Shown: piece after piece, positions 1 to 8,731 of the stretch | Position numbering within the stretch: position 1 is the stretch's first letter | How the letters are laid out: each line of letters starts with the position of its first letter | NCBI RefSeq assembly: GCF_025989185.1 | Contig: NZ_JAPDNT010000001.1 | Location: 763,142 to 827,141 of the forward strand | Length of the DNA stretch: 64,000 nt | Origin: Limobrevibacterium gyesilva | GTDB lineage: Bacteria; Pseudomonadota; Alphaproteobacteria; Acetobacterales; Acetobacteraceae | Direction of reading: 5' to 3' | Translations under genes and position numbers: made by a program | The notes under the pieces: model-generated | The model's database searches: none | What the model saw: the letters and a program-made list of their open reading frames with translations, nothing else | Told to the model about the DNA's origin: nothing

Positions 1-164
1 TGGAGTTCGCGGTGGCGGAGCTGTCCACGCACGACAACCAGCGCGTGACCCAGGCGCTGAACGACGAATTGCAGGCCGCGCTCACCGGCCGCAAGGCGCC
101 GAAGGCCGCACTGGACGACGCCCAGGCCGCGGGCACCCGCCTGCTGCGCCCCTACGCCCGATAA
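1..164 (+). CDS. C-terminal end of an ABC transporter substrate-binding protein (cut by window edge)
   Basis: The frame that closes with TAA at 162-164 gives about 53 residues, containing AELSTHDNQRV and ending LLRPYAR. This tail aligns residue for residue with the end of the next protein (GELSTFENQRV ... ILKPYKRA), so the two are paralogous periplasmic binding proteins in tandem. The start lies outside the window. Role inferred from the neighbour: capture of a sugar or polyol for an ABC importer. It is followed 28 bases later by the second binding-protein gene. Confidence 0.75.
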   Translation, partial: EFAVAELSTHDNQRVTQALNDELQAALTGRKAPKAALDDAQAAGTRLLRPYAR

Positions 165-192
165 GCAACACCCCGAACCACGGAGACCGCCA

Positions 193-1485
193 ATGATCCG
201 TCGTCGCACGCTGCTCGCCACCTCCGCCGCCGCGCTCGCCGCACCTGCGGTGTCGAAGGCGCAGGGCGTCACCAAGCTGAGCATCTACTATCCGATCGCC
301 GTGGGCGGGCCGATCCCGGCCATCATCGACGGCTACTGCAAGGAGTTCCAGACGCAGACCGGCATCGAGGTGACGCCCGTCTATGCCGGCAACTACGGCG
401 AGACCATGACCAAGGCGGTGACGGCCATCAGGGGCGGCACCGGCCCGCAACTCGCGGTGCTGCTGGCGGCCGAGATGCACAGCCTGCAGGACATGGACAT
501 CCTGGTGTCGCTGGACGAGCTCGGTCTCGATGCCGAGGGCAGGAAATGGGTCGAGGGATTCTATCCCGCGTTTCTCGCCAACAGCCGCGTGGACGGCAAG
601 ACCTGGTCGGTGCCGTTCCAGCGCTCCACCGCCATCATGTACTACAACAAGGCCGCCTTCGCGGAAGCCGGCCTCGATCCTGACAAGTTCCCGCGCACCT
701 GGGCCGAGCTCGCGGCCGCGGCGGCGAAGCTGACGAAGCGCGACGCATCCGGGCGCGTGGTGCGCTGGGGCGTGAAGCTGGCCAGCGACGCCGGCAACGC
801 GCAGTGGACCTTCGGCGCGCTCGCCAACCAGGCCGGCCATATCCTGATGAACGAGGCGGGGACGGAGACCTATTTCAACCATCCGAAAGCGATCGAGGCG
901 ATGGCGTTCTGGCGCTCGCTGGCTTTCGAGCACAAGGCGACGCCGGAAGGCATTTCCGCCTGGCCGCAGCTCTCGCCGGATTTCCTCGAAGGCAACGCGG
1001 CGATCATCCAGCACACCACGGGGAATCTCACCAACGTCCGCGACAAAGCCGGCTTCCCGTTCGGCGTCGCCGGCCTGCCGGGCAAGGAAGGGCCGCGCAC
1101 CGTCGTCGGCGGCGGCAACCTGTATTTCTTCAAGCAGGCCAATGCCGCCGAGCGCGCCGCGGCGCTGAAGTTCGCACGCTTCCTCAGTGCGCCCGAGCGC
1201 GCCGCCGACTGGTCGATCCGCACCGGCTATATCGGCACGCGCCCGGATGCGTACGAGACGCCGGCGCTGAAGGAATACGTGACCAAGTTCCCGCCCGCCG
1301 ACGTTGCGCGTGGGTTCCTGCCGGTGGCGGTCGGCGAGCTTTCCACCTTCGAGAACCAGCGCGTCTACAAGGCGCTGACCGACAACATCCAGGCCTGCCT
1401 GAACGGGGCGAAGTCGGCGGCGCAGGCGATGGTGGACACGCAGGCCGAAGCCGACCGCATCCTCAAGCCGTACAAGCGGGCCTGA
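193..1485 (+). CDS. Extracellular substrate-binding protein of a sugar/glycerol-phosphate-type ABC importer
   Basis: 430 residues, the usual size for family 1 extracellular solute-binding proteins (UgpB/MalE type). The N-terminus has a twin-arginine-like signal (RRRTLLA followed by an Ala-rich stretch, cleavage expected near SKAQG at about residue 24), so export is probably by Tat to the periplasm. The body carries typical family features such as TGIEVTPVYAG near the start and YYNKAAFAEAGLDP in the middle. An AGGGA box lies poorly placed, but the ATG at 193 is the only start that keeps the signal peptide. It is followed by two permease genes, so it delivers substrate to that membrane pair. 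The substrate cannot be named; Ugp-type systems take glycerol phosphates, sugars or polyols. No ATPase gene is present nearby. Confidence 0.85.
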   Translation: MIRRRTLLATSAAALAAPAVSKAQGVTKLSIYYPIAVGGPIPAIIDGYCKEFQTQTGIEVTPVYAGNYGETMTKAVTAIRGGTGPQLAVLLAAEMHSLQDMDILVSLDELGLDAEGRKWVEGFYPAFLANSRVDGKTWSVPFQRSTAIMYYNKAAFAEAGLDPDKFPRTWAELAAAAAKLTKRDASGRVVRWGVKLASDAGNAQWTFGALANQAGHILMNEAGTETYFNHPKAIEAMAFWRSLAFEHKATPEGISAWPQLSPDFLEGNAAIIQHTTGNLTNVRDKAGFPFGVAGLPGKEGPRTVVGGGNLYFFKQANAAERAAALKFARFLSAPERAADWSIRTGYIGTRPDAYETPALKEYVTKFPPADVARGFLPVAVGELSTFENQRVYKALTDNIQACLNGAKSAAQAMVDTQAEADRILKPYKRA

Positions 1486-1493
1486 CCTTGCGG

Positions 1494-2372
1494 ATGGCGG
1501 GCGTGCGGCGCGAAACCCTGCAGGCCTGGGCGCTGATTCTTCCGGCGCTGGTGCTGCTGGTGGCGTTCACCCACTGGCCGGCGGTGGCGACGCTGGTGGA
1601 CAGCCTCTACACCACGCCGAAGGGCAGCCGCCCGCCACGCTTCGTCGGCGTGGAGAACTACGTCGCGCTGATGGATGACCCGGTGTTCTGGAGGGCGTTG
1701 CACAACAACGCCGTCTACGCGCTGGTGACCATTCCGGCATCGGTGGTTCTGGCGTTGCTGATGGCACTTGCCGTCAACACCGCCCTGCCGGGGCGCCCGC
1801 TGCTGCGCATGGCGTATTTCACCCCGACCATGCTGCCGATGATCGCGGTGGCCAATATCTGGCTGTTCTTCTTCACGCCGGATTACGGCCTGTTCGACCG
1901 CATCGTCGGCGTCTTCGGCATGGGGCGGCACAACTGGCTGGGCGACGCCGCCACCGCGCTGCCGGCGATGATGGCCGTCGCGGTGTGGAAGGAAGCCGGC
2001 TTCTTCATGATCTTCTACCTGGCGGCACTGCAGGCCATGCCGCCCGACCTGAAGGAGGCGGCGTCGCTGGAAGGTTCGTCGCGCTGGAACTTCTTCCGCC
2101 GCGTGACCTTGCCGTTGCTGATGCCGACAACGCTTTTCGTGCTGGTCAACGCCGTCATCAACGCCTTCCGCCTGGTGGATCACGTCGTGGTCATGACGCG
2201 CGGCGGCCCCGACAACGCAACGACGCTGCTGCTCTATTACATCTACGAAACCGGCTTCCGCTTCTGGGATACCGCGATGGCCGCGACCTTGACGGTGGTG
2301 CTGCTGGCCCTGCTCGGCACGCTGGCGATCTTCCAGTTCGGCGTGCTTGGCCGCCGGGTGCATTACCGATGA
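1494..2372 (+). CDS. ABC sugar-type permease, UgpA/MalF-like
   Basis: 292 residues with about six membrane segments, beginning with the hydrophobic stretch ALILPALVLLVAF at about residue 15. The permease signature loop EAASLEGSSRWNFFRRVTLP (EAA motif, contact site for the ATPase) sits in the second half. It forms the translocation pore with the next gene product. The ATG at 1494 is 8 bases after the binding-protein stop; an in-frame TTG at 1488 is an alternative, and neither has a strong ribosome site. Its stop overlaps the next start (ATGA), indicating translational coupling. Family assignment is firm; substrate unknown. Confidence 0.87.
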   Translation: MAGVRRETLQAWALILPALVLLVAFTHWPAVATLVDSLYTTPKGSRPPRFVGVENYVALMDDPVFWRALHNNAVYALVTIPASVVLALLMALAVNTALPGRPLLRMAYFTPTMLPMIAVANIWLFFFTPDYGLFDRIVGVFGMGRHNWLGDAATALPAMMAVAVWKEAGFFMIFYLAALQAMPPDLKEAASLEGSSRWNFFRRVTLPLLMPTTLFVLVNAVINAFRLVDHVVVMTRGGPDNATTLLLYYIYETGFRFWDTAMAATLTVVLLALLGTLAIFQFGVLGRRVHYR

Positions 2373-3232
2373 GCGGGCGCGCGATCGGCCTCCAGCCGGC
2401 ACGTATCCGCGCCATCGGCATGGCCCCCATCGGCACGCGGTGGCTCGAGATCGTCGGCGCCTGGATGCTGGGGCTGATCTGGGTGCTGCCGCTGCTTTAT
2501 GCGGTGTGGACGGCGTTCCATCCCGCTGCCTACGCCACGCGCTTCGACCTGTTCGCGCCGCTGACGCTGCACAACATCCAGCTCGCCTGGGAAGCCGCAC
2601 CCTTCGCGCGCTACTTCCTCAACACCACCATCCTCGTCACGCTGATCCTGGTGGCGCAATTCGTGCTGTGCACCCCCGCCGCCTTCGCCTTCGCACGGAT
2701 GGAGTTCCCGGGCCGCGACTTCGTGTTCGCGATCGTGCTGCTGCAGCTCATGGTGATGCCGGACGTGCTGCTGGTGGGCAACTACCGCACCATGGTTCAT
2801 CTGGGCCTGGTCGACACCATCCTGGCGATCGCGCTGCCCTATCTCGGCTCCGCCTTCGGCATCTTCCTGCTGCGCCAGACCTTCCGCATGGTGCCGCAGG
2901 AGCTTGACGACGCCGCCCGGCTGGAAGGCTGCTCGCTGCTGGGTCGGCTGTGGCGCGTCTACGTGCCGCTGGCGAAACCGACCTACATCGCCTATGGGCT
3001 GGTGAGCGTGAGCTATCACTGGAACAACTTCCTGTGGCCGCTGGTGATCACCAACTCCGTCACCACCCGGCCGCTGACGGTGGGCTTGTCGATCTTCGCC
3101 TCCACCGATCAGGGGATCGACTGGTCGATCATCACGGCGGCGACGCTGATGACCAGCGGGCCGCTGCTGATCGCCTTCCTGCTGTTCCAGCGGCAGTTCG
3201 TGCAGAGTTTCATGCGCGCAGGAATCCGATGA
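2369..3232 (+). CDS. ABC sugar-type permease, UgpE/MalG-like
   Basis: 287 residues, second membrane subunit of the importer. It has a first membrane segment at about residues 30-48 (MLGLIWVLPLLYAVWTAF), further segments, and the conserved EAA-type loop (ELDDAARLEGCSLLGRLWRV) in the second half, close to the LAKPTYIAY segment. The start ATG overlaps the stop of the partner permease by four bases, and the stop overlaps the start of the phosphatase gene in the same way. The tight coupling of binding protein, two permeases and an inositol-phosphatase-family enzyme suggests a polyol or phosphorylated substrate; this is inference only. Confidence 0.87.
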   Translation: MSGRAIGLQPARIRAIGMAPIGTRWLEIVGAWMLGLIWVLPLLYAVWTAFHPAAYATRFDLFAPLTLHNIQLAWEAAPFARYFLNTTILVTLILVAQFVLCTPAAFAFARMEFPGRDFVFAIVLLQLMVMPDVLLVGNYRTMVHLGLVDTILAIALPYLGSAFGIFLLRQTFRMVPQELDDAARLEGCSLLGRLWRVYVPLAKPTYIAYGLVSVSYHWNNFLWPLVITNSVTTRPLTVGLSIFASTDQGIDWSIITAATLMTSGPLLIAFLLFQRQFVQSFMRAGIR

Positions 3233-4029
3233 CCGCATTCGCCAGCACTGCCCTCGCCCGTCGCCTCGACACTGCCGTGCAACTCGCCGAGGAGGCCGGG
3301 CGGCTCGCGCTCCGCCTGCGCCCGCCGCCGGGTGCGCCCGTCGCCACCCTGAAGGGTGCGCAGGACTGGCTGACCGAAGCCGATGGCGCGGTCGAGGAGT
3401 TCCTGTCGCGACAATTGGCCGAGCGCTTCCCCGAGGACGGCTTCCAGGGCGAGGAAACCGGCCGGGCACGCTCGGGCACGCTGCGCTGGGTGGTCGATCC
3501 CATCGACGGCACCTCCAACTACGCCCGCGGCTCGGCGCGGTTCTGCGTCTCGCTGGGGCTGATCGAGGACCGCACGCCGCTGCTGGGCGTGCTGGTGGCG
3601 CCGGCGATGGGCGAGACCTTCGCGGCCCGCCGGGGCGCCGGCGCCACGCTGAACGGCGCGCCGATCCGCGCCGCCGCGACCACCGACCTGTCGCGCGCCA
3701 TGGTCGAATGCGGCTGGTCGCCGCGACGGCCGAACGGGGCGTATTTCCGGCTGGTCGAAGGGGTGATGGGAACCGGCGCGATGCTGCGCGCCGGCGGCTC
3801 CGGCGCGCTGGGGCTGGCCGATGTCGCGGCCGGGCGGATCGACGCGTATATCGAGCTGCACATCAACCTGTGGGACGTCGCCGCCGCGCTGGCGATCCTG
3901 CAGGAAGCCGGTGCCACGGTGTCGCCGTTCCTGGACGGCAACGGCCTGGCCGAAGGCAACCCGATCATGGCTGCGGCCCCCGGCATTGCCGAAGGCCTGG
4001 TGGTGGCGACGGGATTTCCGCTCGCCTGA
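3229..4029 (+). CDS. Inositol monophosphatase family protein (SuhB/HisN-like)
   Basis: 266 residues, normal for the family. Metal-binding motifs are all visible: the GEE box (FQGEETG, about residue 75), the DPIDGTSNY box (about residues 90-98) and the C-terminal NLWDVAAAL box. These coordinate Mg2+ for hydrolysis of a phosphate monoester. Possible substrates include inositol phosphate, histidinol phosphate or a sugar phosphate. It is translationally coupled (ATGA) to the ABC permease, so it probably dephosphorylates an imported or derived phosphorylated polyol. Members of this family also act as HisN in histidine synthesis, but no his gene is nearby. Confidence 0.85.
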   Translation: MTAFASTALARRLDTAVQLAEEAGRLALRLRPPPGAPVATLKGAQDWLTEADGAVEEFLSRQLAERFPEDGFQGEETGRARSGTLRWVVDPIDGTSNYARGSARFCVSLGLIEDRTPLLGVLVAPAMGETFAARRGAGATLNGAPIRAAATTDLSRAMVECGWSPRRPNGAYFRLVEGVMGTGAMLRAGGSGALGLADVAAGRIDAYIELHINLWDVAAALAILQEAGATVSPFLDGNGLAEGNPIMAAAPGIAEGLVVATGFPLA

Positions 4030-4078
4030 ACGCCCCGAGGGCTGTCCTGGCGCGCCGCGCCGGGGCATGCTCGCGCAA

Positions 4079-5224
4079 ATGAGTGCCACTCCCCGAAGCC
4101 TGGCCCTGGCCCTGGGCACCACGCAGACGCTGGCATGGGCCACCACCTATTACATCCCCGCCACGATGGTGACGGCCGCGACAGAGTCCTTCGGGGTTTC
4201 CCGCACGGTGCTGCTCGGCGGGTTCTCCTGGTCGCTGCTGGTGGCGGGCGTGTGCGCGCCGCGGATCGGCCGCTTCATCGACCGCAATGGCGGCCGGCCG
4301 GTGCTGGCAGCCGGGGCCGTCATCACCTGTGCGGGCCTGCTGGCGCTGGCCGCGTCGGCCAACGTGCCCATGTGGTATTTCGCCTGGACCATTCTGGGCG
4401 TCGGCATGGCGCTGGGCCTGTACGACACGGCCTTCGCCACCATCGGCCGCCTGCTGGGTTCGCAGGCTCGCCCGGCCATCGTCGGCGTGACGATGATGGC
4501 CGGCTTCGCCAGCACGATCGGCTGGCCGGCCGGCAGCTGGCTGGTGCACGAATACGGCTGGCGGATCGCGGTCATGCTGTTCGCGGCGGTGCAGGTCGTC
4601 GCCATCCTGCCGATCGTGCTGCTGTTCGTCCCGCCGGCCCCGGCCGAGGCGCCGCCCTCGCCTGCCAGGCAAGCGGCCGACGGCGACGTGAAGCTGCGGG
4701 CGGCGTTCATTCTGCTGGCGGTGTTCTTCACCGCGCGGGCGGCCATCAGCTCGCTGATCTCGGTGCATGCGCTCACGCTGCTGGCGGGGATTGGCCTGTC
4801 CGCGGAGCAGGCCGTGTTCACCGCGGCCATGATCGGCCCGGCCCAGGTGGCCAGCCGGGTGATCGACTGGCGGTTCGCGCGCAATCTCAGCCCGGTCACG
4901 TCCAGCTGGCTCGGCGCCGCGCTGCTGCCGCTGGGCGTGGCCGCGCTGCTCGGCGGCGCACCGGCGCTGGTGTTCGCCCTGGCCTATGGCATGAGCAACG
5001 GCATCCTGACGATCAGCCGCGGCACGCTGCCGATGCACGTGTTCGGGCCGGCGGGCTATGCGAGCCTGCTGGGCCGGCTGGCGCTGCCCAGCCTGGTCGC
5101 CCAGGCCGTGACCCCCACCCTGCTGGCGCCGCTGATCGACAACGTGCCGGCGAGCTGGATGTTCGCGGCCCTCGGGCTGGTGTCCTTCGCGGTGCTCGGC
5201 TGCCTGCTGCCGCTGCGCCGGTAG
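4079..5224 (+). CDS. MFS family transporter
   Basis: 381 residues with about twelve hydrophobic segments. The loop between segments 2 and 3 carries the MFS-type RIGRFIDRNGGRP motif (about residues 61-73). The centre has a hydrophilic loop rich in Pro and Ala (about residue 195), dividing the two six-helix halves. It resembles unassigned proteobacterial major-facilitator permeases; the substrate cannot be deduced. An in-frame ATG at 4067 would add four residues; the start at 4079 was chosen because MSATPRS gives a more usual N-terminus. A strong hairpin terminator follows 25 bases after the stop. Confidence 0.8.
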   Translation: MSATPRSLALALGTTQTLAWATTYYIPATMVTAATESFGVSRTVLLGGFSWSLLVAGVCAPRIGRFIDRNGGRPVLAAGAVITCAGLLALAASANVPMWYFAWTILGVGMALGLYDTAFATIGRLLGSQARPAIVGVTMMAGFASTIGWPAGSWLVHEYGWRIAVMLFAAVQVVAILPIVLLFVPPAPAEAPPSPARQAADGDVKLRAAFILLAVFFTARAAISSLISVHALTLLAGIGLSAEQAVFTAAMIGPAQVASRVIDWRFARNLSPVTSSWLGAALLPLGVAALLGGAPALVFALAYGMSNGILTISRGTLPMHVFGPAGYASLLGRLALPSLVAQAVTPTLLAPLIDNVPASWMFAALGLVSFAVLGCLLPLRR

Positions 5225-5248
5225 GCGCCGGCGACCGGCACAAAGAAA

Positions 5249-5280
5249 GGGCCTGCCGCTCGGCGGCAGGCCCGTTTCTC
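5249..5280. terminator. Rho-independent bidirectional terminator
   Basis: A perfect 11-bp stem (5249-5259 with 5263-5273) with a three-base TCG loop, followed on the plus strand by GTTTCTC. On the minus strand the same stem is followed by CTTTCTTT. It sits between the convergent MFS gene and the small minus-strand gene, so it can serve both. Confidence 0.85.
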
Positions 5281-5353
5281 GTCAAGCCGGTGAAAAGACG
5301 AGAGACGGAGGCGAGATCCCCGCCTGCCTCCCGCTCCTCCGACGCCCGCCGGC

Positions 5354-5533
5354 TCAGCTTGGCTTGACCGGAGCCGGGTGCGAGCGGGTACGGCGCGACT
5401 TGCTGCTGACGGGTTTGGTGTTGTGGGTCGGGTGTGCCGGCTTCTTCTTCTTGCCGGACGTGGCGGCTTCAGCGGCGGCGGCCGGCAGCGCGAGGCCGAG
5501 GGACGCCAACAGGGTTCTGCGGTTCAGGATCAC
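5354..5533 (-). CDS. Small secreted basic protein with Tat-like signal, unknown function
   Basis: With the GTG start at 5533 the protein has 59 residues. A GGAG ribosome site stands 8 bases upstream of this GTG, which favours it over the ATG at 5584. The N-terminus (ILNRRTLLASLGLALPAAAAEA) has paired arginines, a hydrophobic core and an Ala-rich cleavage region. The mature part is only about 35 residues, very rich in Lys, Pro, Thr and Ser (GKKKKPAHPTHNTKP). No family is recognised. Similar small Lys-rich exported proteins are often annotated as hypothetical in Acetobacteraceae. Confidence 0.6.
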   Translation of the reverse strand: MILNRRTLLASLGLALPAAAAEAATSGKKKKPAHPTHNTKPVSSKSRRTRSHPAPVKPS

Positions 5534-5665
5534 GGCGGACGCTCCGGGGGACACGGGGTTGCGGCTCAGGCAGGAGTCGAGCAACGAACGCTACCTACCT
5601 GAAATAGCTATGCAGACGCCGCGAGTCGAAAGCAAGATATTTCGTTACTCTACCCGCCCTCGGCG

Positions 5666-6088
5666 CTACAGCAATCCGAGCGCGCGCAATTCCTTCTGCA
5701 GATCGGCCGGCAGCTCCGCTTCGCCCTTGGCGCGGGCGGACCGGGTGAGGTCCGGCGGCGCGGCGTCGGCCGCCAGGTAGCGCCAGCCCTGGAACGGCTT
5801 GGTCGGCCGGCCCGCCACGGGAACCAGCTGCTTGTGCAGCTCGATCCGGGCGCAGGCGGTGCCGTCGTCCCACGTGTCCTCCACGATCGCGGTCACGCGC
5901 TGGCGCACCACCATGGCGCCGGCGACCACCCAGTACATCGAGCCCCCGTCGACGATTTCCTGTGCGCGGCGCGGGAAGTTGCGGGTGTAGTGGCGCAGCG
6001 GCGGATCGGTCTTCAGGCGCGCGGCCTGCACCTCGCGCAGATGCGCGATGTCGCGGATGCCGACGCAGAGCTTCATCAGGTGCAGCAT
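5666..6088 (-). CDS. DUF1489 family protein
   Basis: 140 residues, full length for the family. The N-terminal MLHLMKLCVGIRDIAHL and the middle part with GGSMYWVVAGAMVVRQRV and KPFQGWRYL match the DUF1489 pattern found almost only in Alphaproteobacteria. No function is established. It is cytoplasmic by appearance, with no signal peptide or membrane segment. It stands alone between the small secreted protein gene and the divergent EF-G-like gene. Confidence 0.8.
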   Translation of the reverse strand: MLHLMKLCVGIRDIAHLREVQAARLKTDPPLRHYTRNFPRRAQEIVDGGSMYWVVAGAMVVRQRVTAIVEDTWDDGTACARIELHKQLVPVAGRPTKPFQGWRYLAADAAPPDLTRSARAKGEAELPADLQKELRALGLL

Positions 6089-6296
6089 GGTACGCGGGTG
6101 TGCGCGATGTGGGTTCGTACGGCAAGAGCGGCGGCGCCGTCCGCACGTTCATGCGAGCATCGGCATCAAGGAAGACTCGTCCTTCCCCGATTCTCGTCTA
6201 CCATCGGTCCGGGCGCCCTATGGACGCGCATCCCGGGTGTCGTGAGGCGCCGATCCGAGCACGAGGCCGCAGAGCGGCCCGAAGGGAGGCGTCATC

Positions 6297-8288
6297 GTGT
6301 CGACATCCACATCGGGGGTTGGCCAAGACCGGCCCCGTTCCATTGCCCCCCGCTCCGTGGCCCTGGTCGGCCCGTATGGCAGCGGGAAGTCGGCGCTGTT
6401 CGATGCGCTGATGCTCGCGGCCGGTGTGCCGATCAAGCGCGGCGATCCGCGGACGCGCCGCATGGGCACCGAGATGCGGCTGGGCCATTGCAGCTATCTC
6501 GGCGATTCCTGGTCGATCCTGGATTGCCCCGGCTCGGTCGAGTTCGCCTACGAGGCCGCTTGCGCCCTGGCCGTGGTGGATCTCGCCGTGGTGGTGTGCG
6601 AGCCGGTGCCCCAGCGCGCGCTGACCGTGGCACCGCTGCTGCGCACGCTGGCCGAGCAGCGGGTGCCGCACATCGTCTTTGTCAACAAGATCGACACATT
6701 GGAAGGCAGCGTGCGCGACACGCTGGCGGCGCTGCAGGCCTATGCGCACGCGCCGCTGGTGCTGCGCCAGGTGCCGATGCGCGAAGGCGGCACGGTCGCC
6801 GGCTATGTCGACGTGGTCAGCGAGCGCGCCTACCGCTACCGCCGCGGCCAGCCCTCCGAGCTGATGACGCTGCCGGCGGAGATGCGCGCGCGCGGACAGG
6901 AGGCGCGCGGCGCGCTGCTGGAAGCGCTGGCCGATCATGACGACGCGCTGCTGGAGAAGATCATCGAGGACATCGCCCCCGGCACCGACGAGATCTATCG
7001 CCAGCTGCGCAAGGACCTGGCCGAGGAGAACGTGGTCGAGGTGCTGCTGGGGGCGGCCGAGCACGACCACGGCGTGCGCCGGCTGTGGAAGGCGCTGCGC
7101 CACGACACGCCCGATGCCGCCGAGACCGCCGCGCGCCGCAGCATCCCGGCCGAAGGCGACACGCTGGTGCAGGTGTTCAAGACCCAGCATGCCGGGCATG
7201 GCGGCAAGCTGTCGTATGCGCGGGTGTGGCGCGGCGCCGCCAGGGACGGCGCGAGCCTGAACGGGGCGCGGATCGGCGGGGTGTTCCGCATGCCCGCCGG
7301 CGAGCCGGTGAAGGTGGCCCAGGCCGAGGCCGGCGAGCTGGTCGGGCTGGGGCGGCTGGAAGGCATCCCCACCGGCGCCACCGTCTCCGGCGGCGCGCCC
7401 GCGACACCGCTGCCCGCCCCGGAACCGCCGCCGCCGGTCTATTCCCTGGCGATCGTCACCGGCGACCGCGCCGACGACGTGAAGCTGTCCGGCGTGCTGC
7501 AGAAGCTGGTGGAGGAAGACCCGTCGCTGAGCGTGACCCAGGACGCGGAACTGGGCCAGACCGTGCTGCACGGCCAGGGCGAGATGCATCTGGGTGCGGC
7601 GGTCGATCGGCTCGCCAGGGCGTTCAACCTGAAGGTGACCACCGCCTCGCCGCGCGTGGCGTTCAAGGAGACGATCCGCCACGCCGTGCACCAGCATGCC
7701 AGGCTGAAGCGGCAGACCGGCGGCCACGGCCAGTTCGCCGACGTGAAGATCGATATCGCGCCGCGCGCCCGCGGCGAAGGCTTCCTGTTCACCGACCGCA
7801 TCGTCGGCGGTGCCATCCCGAAACAATACATCCCCGCCGTCGGCGAGGCCGCCGAGGAAGCCGCCCGCAAGGGGCCGCTCGGCTTCCCTGTGGTGGACAT
7901 CGCCGTGACCCTGGTGGACGGCACGTTCCACTCGGTGGACAGCTCCGACATGGCGTTCAAGACGGCGACGCGGCTGGCCATGTCCGAAGGGCTCGGCCGC
8001 GCCGAACCGATCCTGCTGGAGCCGATCGACCACGTGACCATCTCCGTCCCCAACGAGTTCACCGCCAAGGCGCAACGCCTGCTGACGGGCCGCAAGGGCC
8101 AGATCCTCGGCTACGCCGAGGCGCCGGACCGGCCGGGCTGGGACGATGTCGAGGCGCTGGTACCGGAAGCGGACCTGCACGACCTGATCATCGAGCTGCG
8201 CTCCCAGACCCTGGGCCTGGGCACGTTCCGGCGCCGGTTCGACCATCTGGCCGAGGCGCGCGGGCGGGTGGAGCGGGGGGCGGCGTGA
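6297..8288 (+). CDS. Elongation factor G-like GTPase (EF-G2-type paralogue)
   Basis: 663 residues, slightly shorter than EF-G (about 700). The start is a GTG at 6297 with a GGGAGG ribosome site 7 bases upstream. G1 is GPYGSGKS (residues 25-32) and G4 is NKID (130-133). G3 is DCPGS at 76-80, where canonical factors have DTPGH, so the catalytic histidine is replaced by Ser80. The switch I region is short and lacks the RGIT motif. Domains III to V are well kept (HARLKRQTGGHGQFADV, then GFPVVDIAV and DSSDMAFKTA). This is the EF-G-like clade seen beside a normal fusA in many bacteria; its role in translation is not established. No rpsL, rpsG or tuf is nearby. Confidence 0.83.
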   Translation: MSTSTSGVGQDRPRSIAPRSVALVGPYGSGKSALFDALMLAAGVPIKRGDPRTRRMGTEMRLGHCSYLGDSWSILDCPGSVEFAYEAACALAVVDLAVVVCEPVPQRALTVAPLLRTLAEQRVPHIVFVNKIDTLEGSVRDTLAALQAYAHAPLVLRQVPMREGGTVAGYVDVVSERAYRYRRGQPSELMTLPAEMRARGQEARGALLEALADHDDALLEKIIEDIAPGTDEIYRQLRKDLAEENVVEVLLGAAEHDHGVRRLWKALRHDTPDAAETAARRSIPAEGDTLVQVFKTQHAGHGGKLSYARVWRGAARDGASLNGARIGGVFRMPAGEPVKVAQAEAGELVGLGRLEGIPTGATVSGGAPATPLPAPEPPPPVYSLAIVTGDRADDVKLSGVLQKLVEEDPSLSVTQDAELGQTVLHGQGEMHLGAAVDRLARAFNLKVTTASPRVAFKETIRHAVHQHARLKRQTGGHGQFADVKIDIAPRARGEGFLFTDRIVGGAIPKQYIPAVGEAAEEAARKGPLGFPVVDIAVTLVDGTFHSVDSSDMAFKTATRLAMSEGLGRAEPILLEPIDHVTISVPNEFTAKAQRLLTGRKGQILGYAEAPDRPGWDDVEALVPEADLHDLIIELRSQTLGLGTFRRRFDHLAEARGRVERGAA

Positions 8289-8731
8289 GGGGCGGCGAGG
8301 GCTTGTCGTTGTTGCGCAAGCGGCGCGCCGCCGGGTCGCTCCGACACGTTCGCGAAGGGCACGCGCTTGTGTGCCCCAAGCGGCCCTATTGAATAGCCGG
8401 TCTCGACCCTTCTCGGACACGCAGGCGACCGCGATCGACGTCAGGTGTTGGCCGGAAGCCGCCTGTCCGCTCTCGGGCGCGCAACGAGGGAAAGCGGACT
8501 CTGACGTAGGGCAAGTGCTTCGGCAACTACCGACCCAAGTCTGTCATCGGGCGGCTACCGACCTTCTCCCGAAAGCAGACGTTGCCGTGATACTTCACCG
8601 CCAGGATTGCGCCCGTCCAGCTCGTTACGGTCCAACGCGGCGGCGCTCGGAAGCGGACATCATCCGGGGATATGTTATCGACTCCTGCTATTGGATTCCG
8701 GACCGTCTGCCGGCTGTTGCCGCAGGCGGCG
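8289..8731. other. Intergenic stretch without a recognisable gene
   Basis: 443 bases between the EF-G-like gene and the minus-strand membrane-protein gene. No reading frame with a ribosome site or familiar protein was seen. The stretch holds several variants of a short AAAGCGGAC-type word (near 8492, 8573 and 8650) and is less GC-rich than the genes around it. Such words are common in proteobacterial spacer DNA and may mark decayed sequence. Confidence 0.4.

Noticed and set aside
1365..2600. Long His/Arg-rich antisense frames over transporter and other genes throughout the window
   Set aside because: These are products of high GC at third codon positions; their composition is unlike that of real proteins and they lie inside clearly functional genes.
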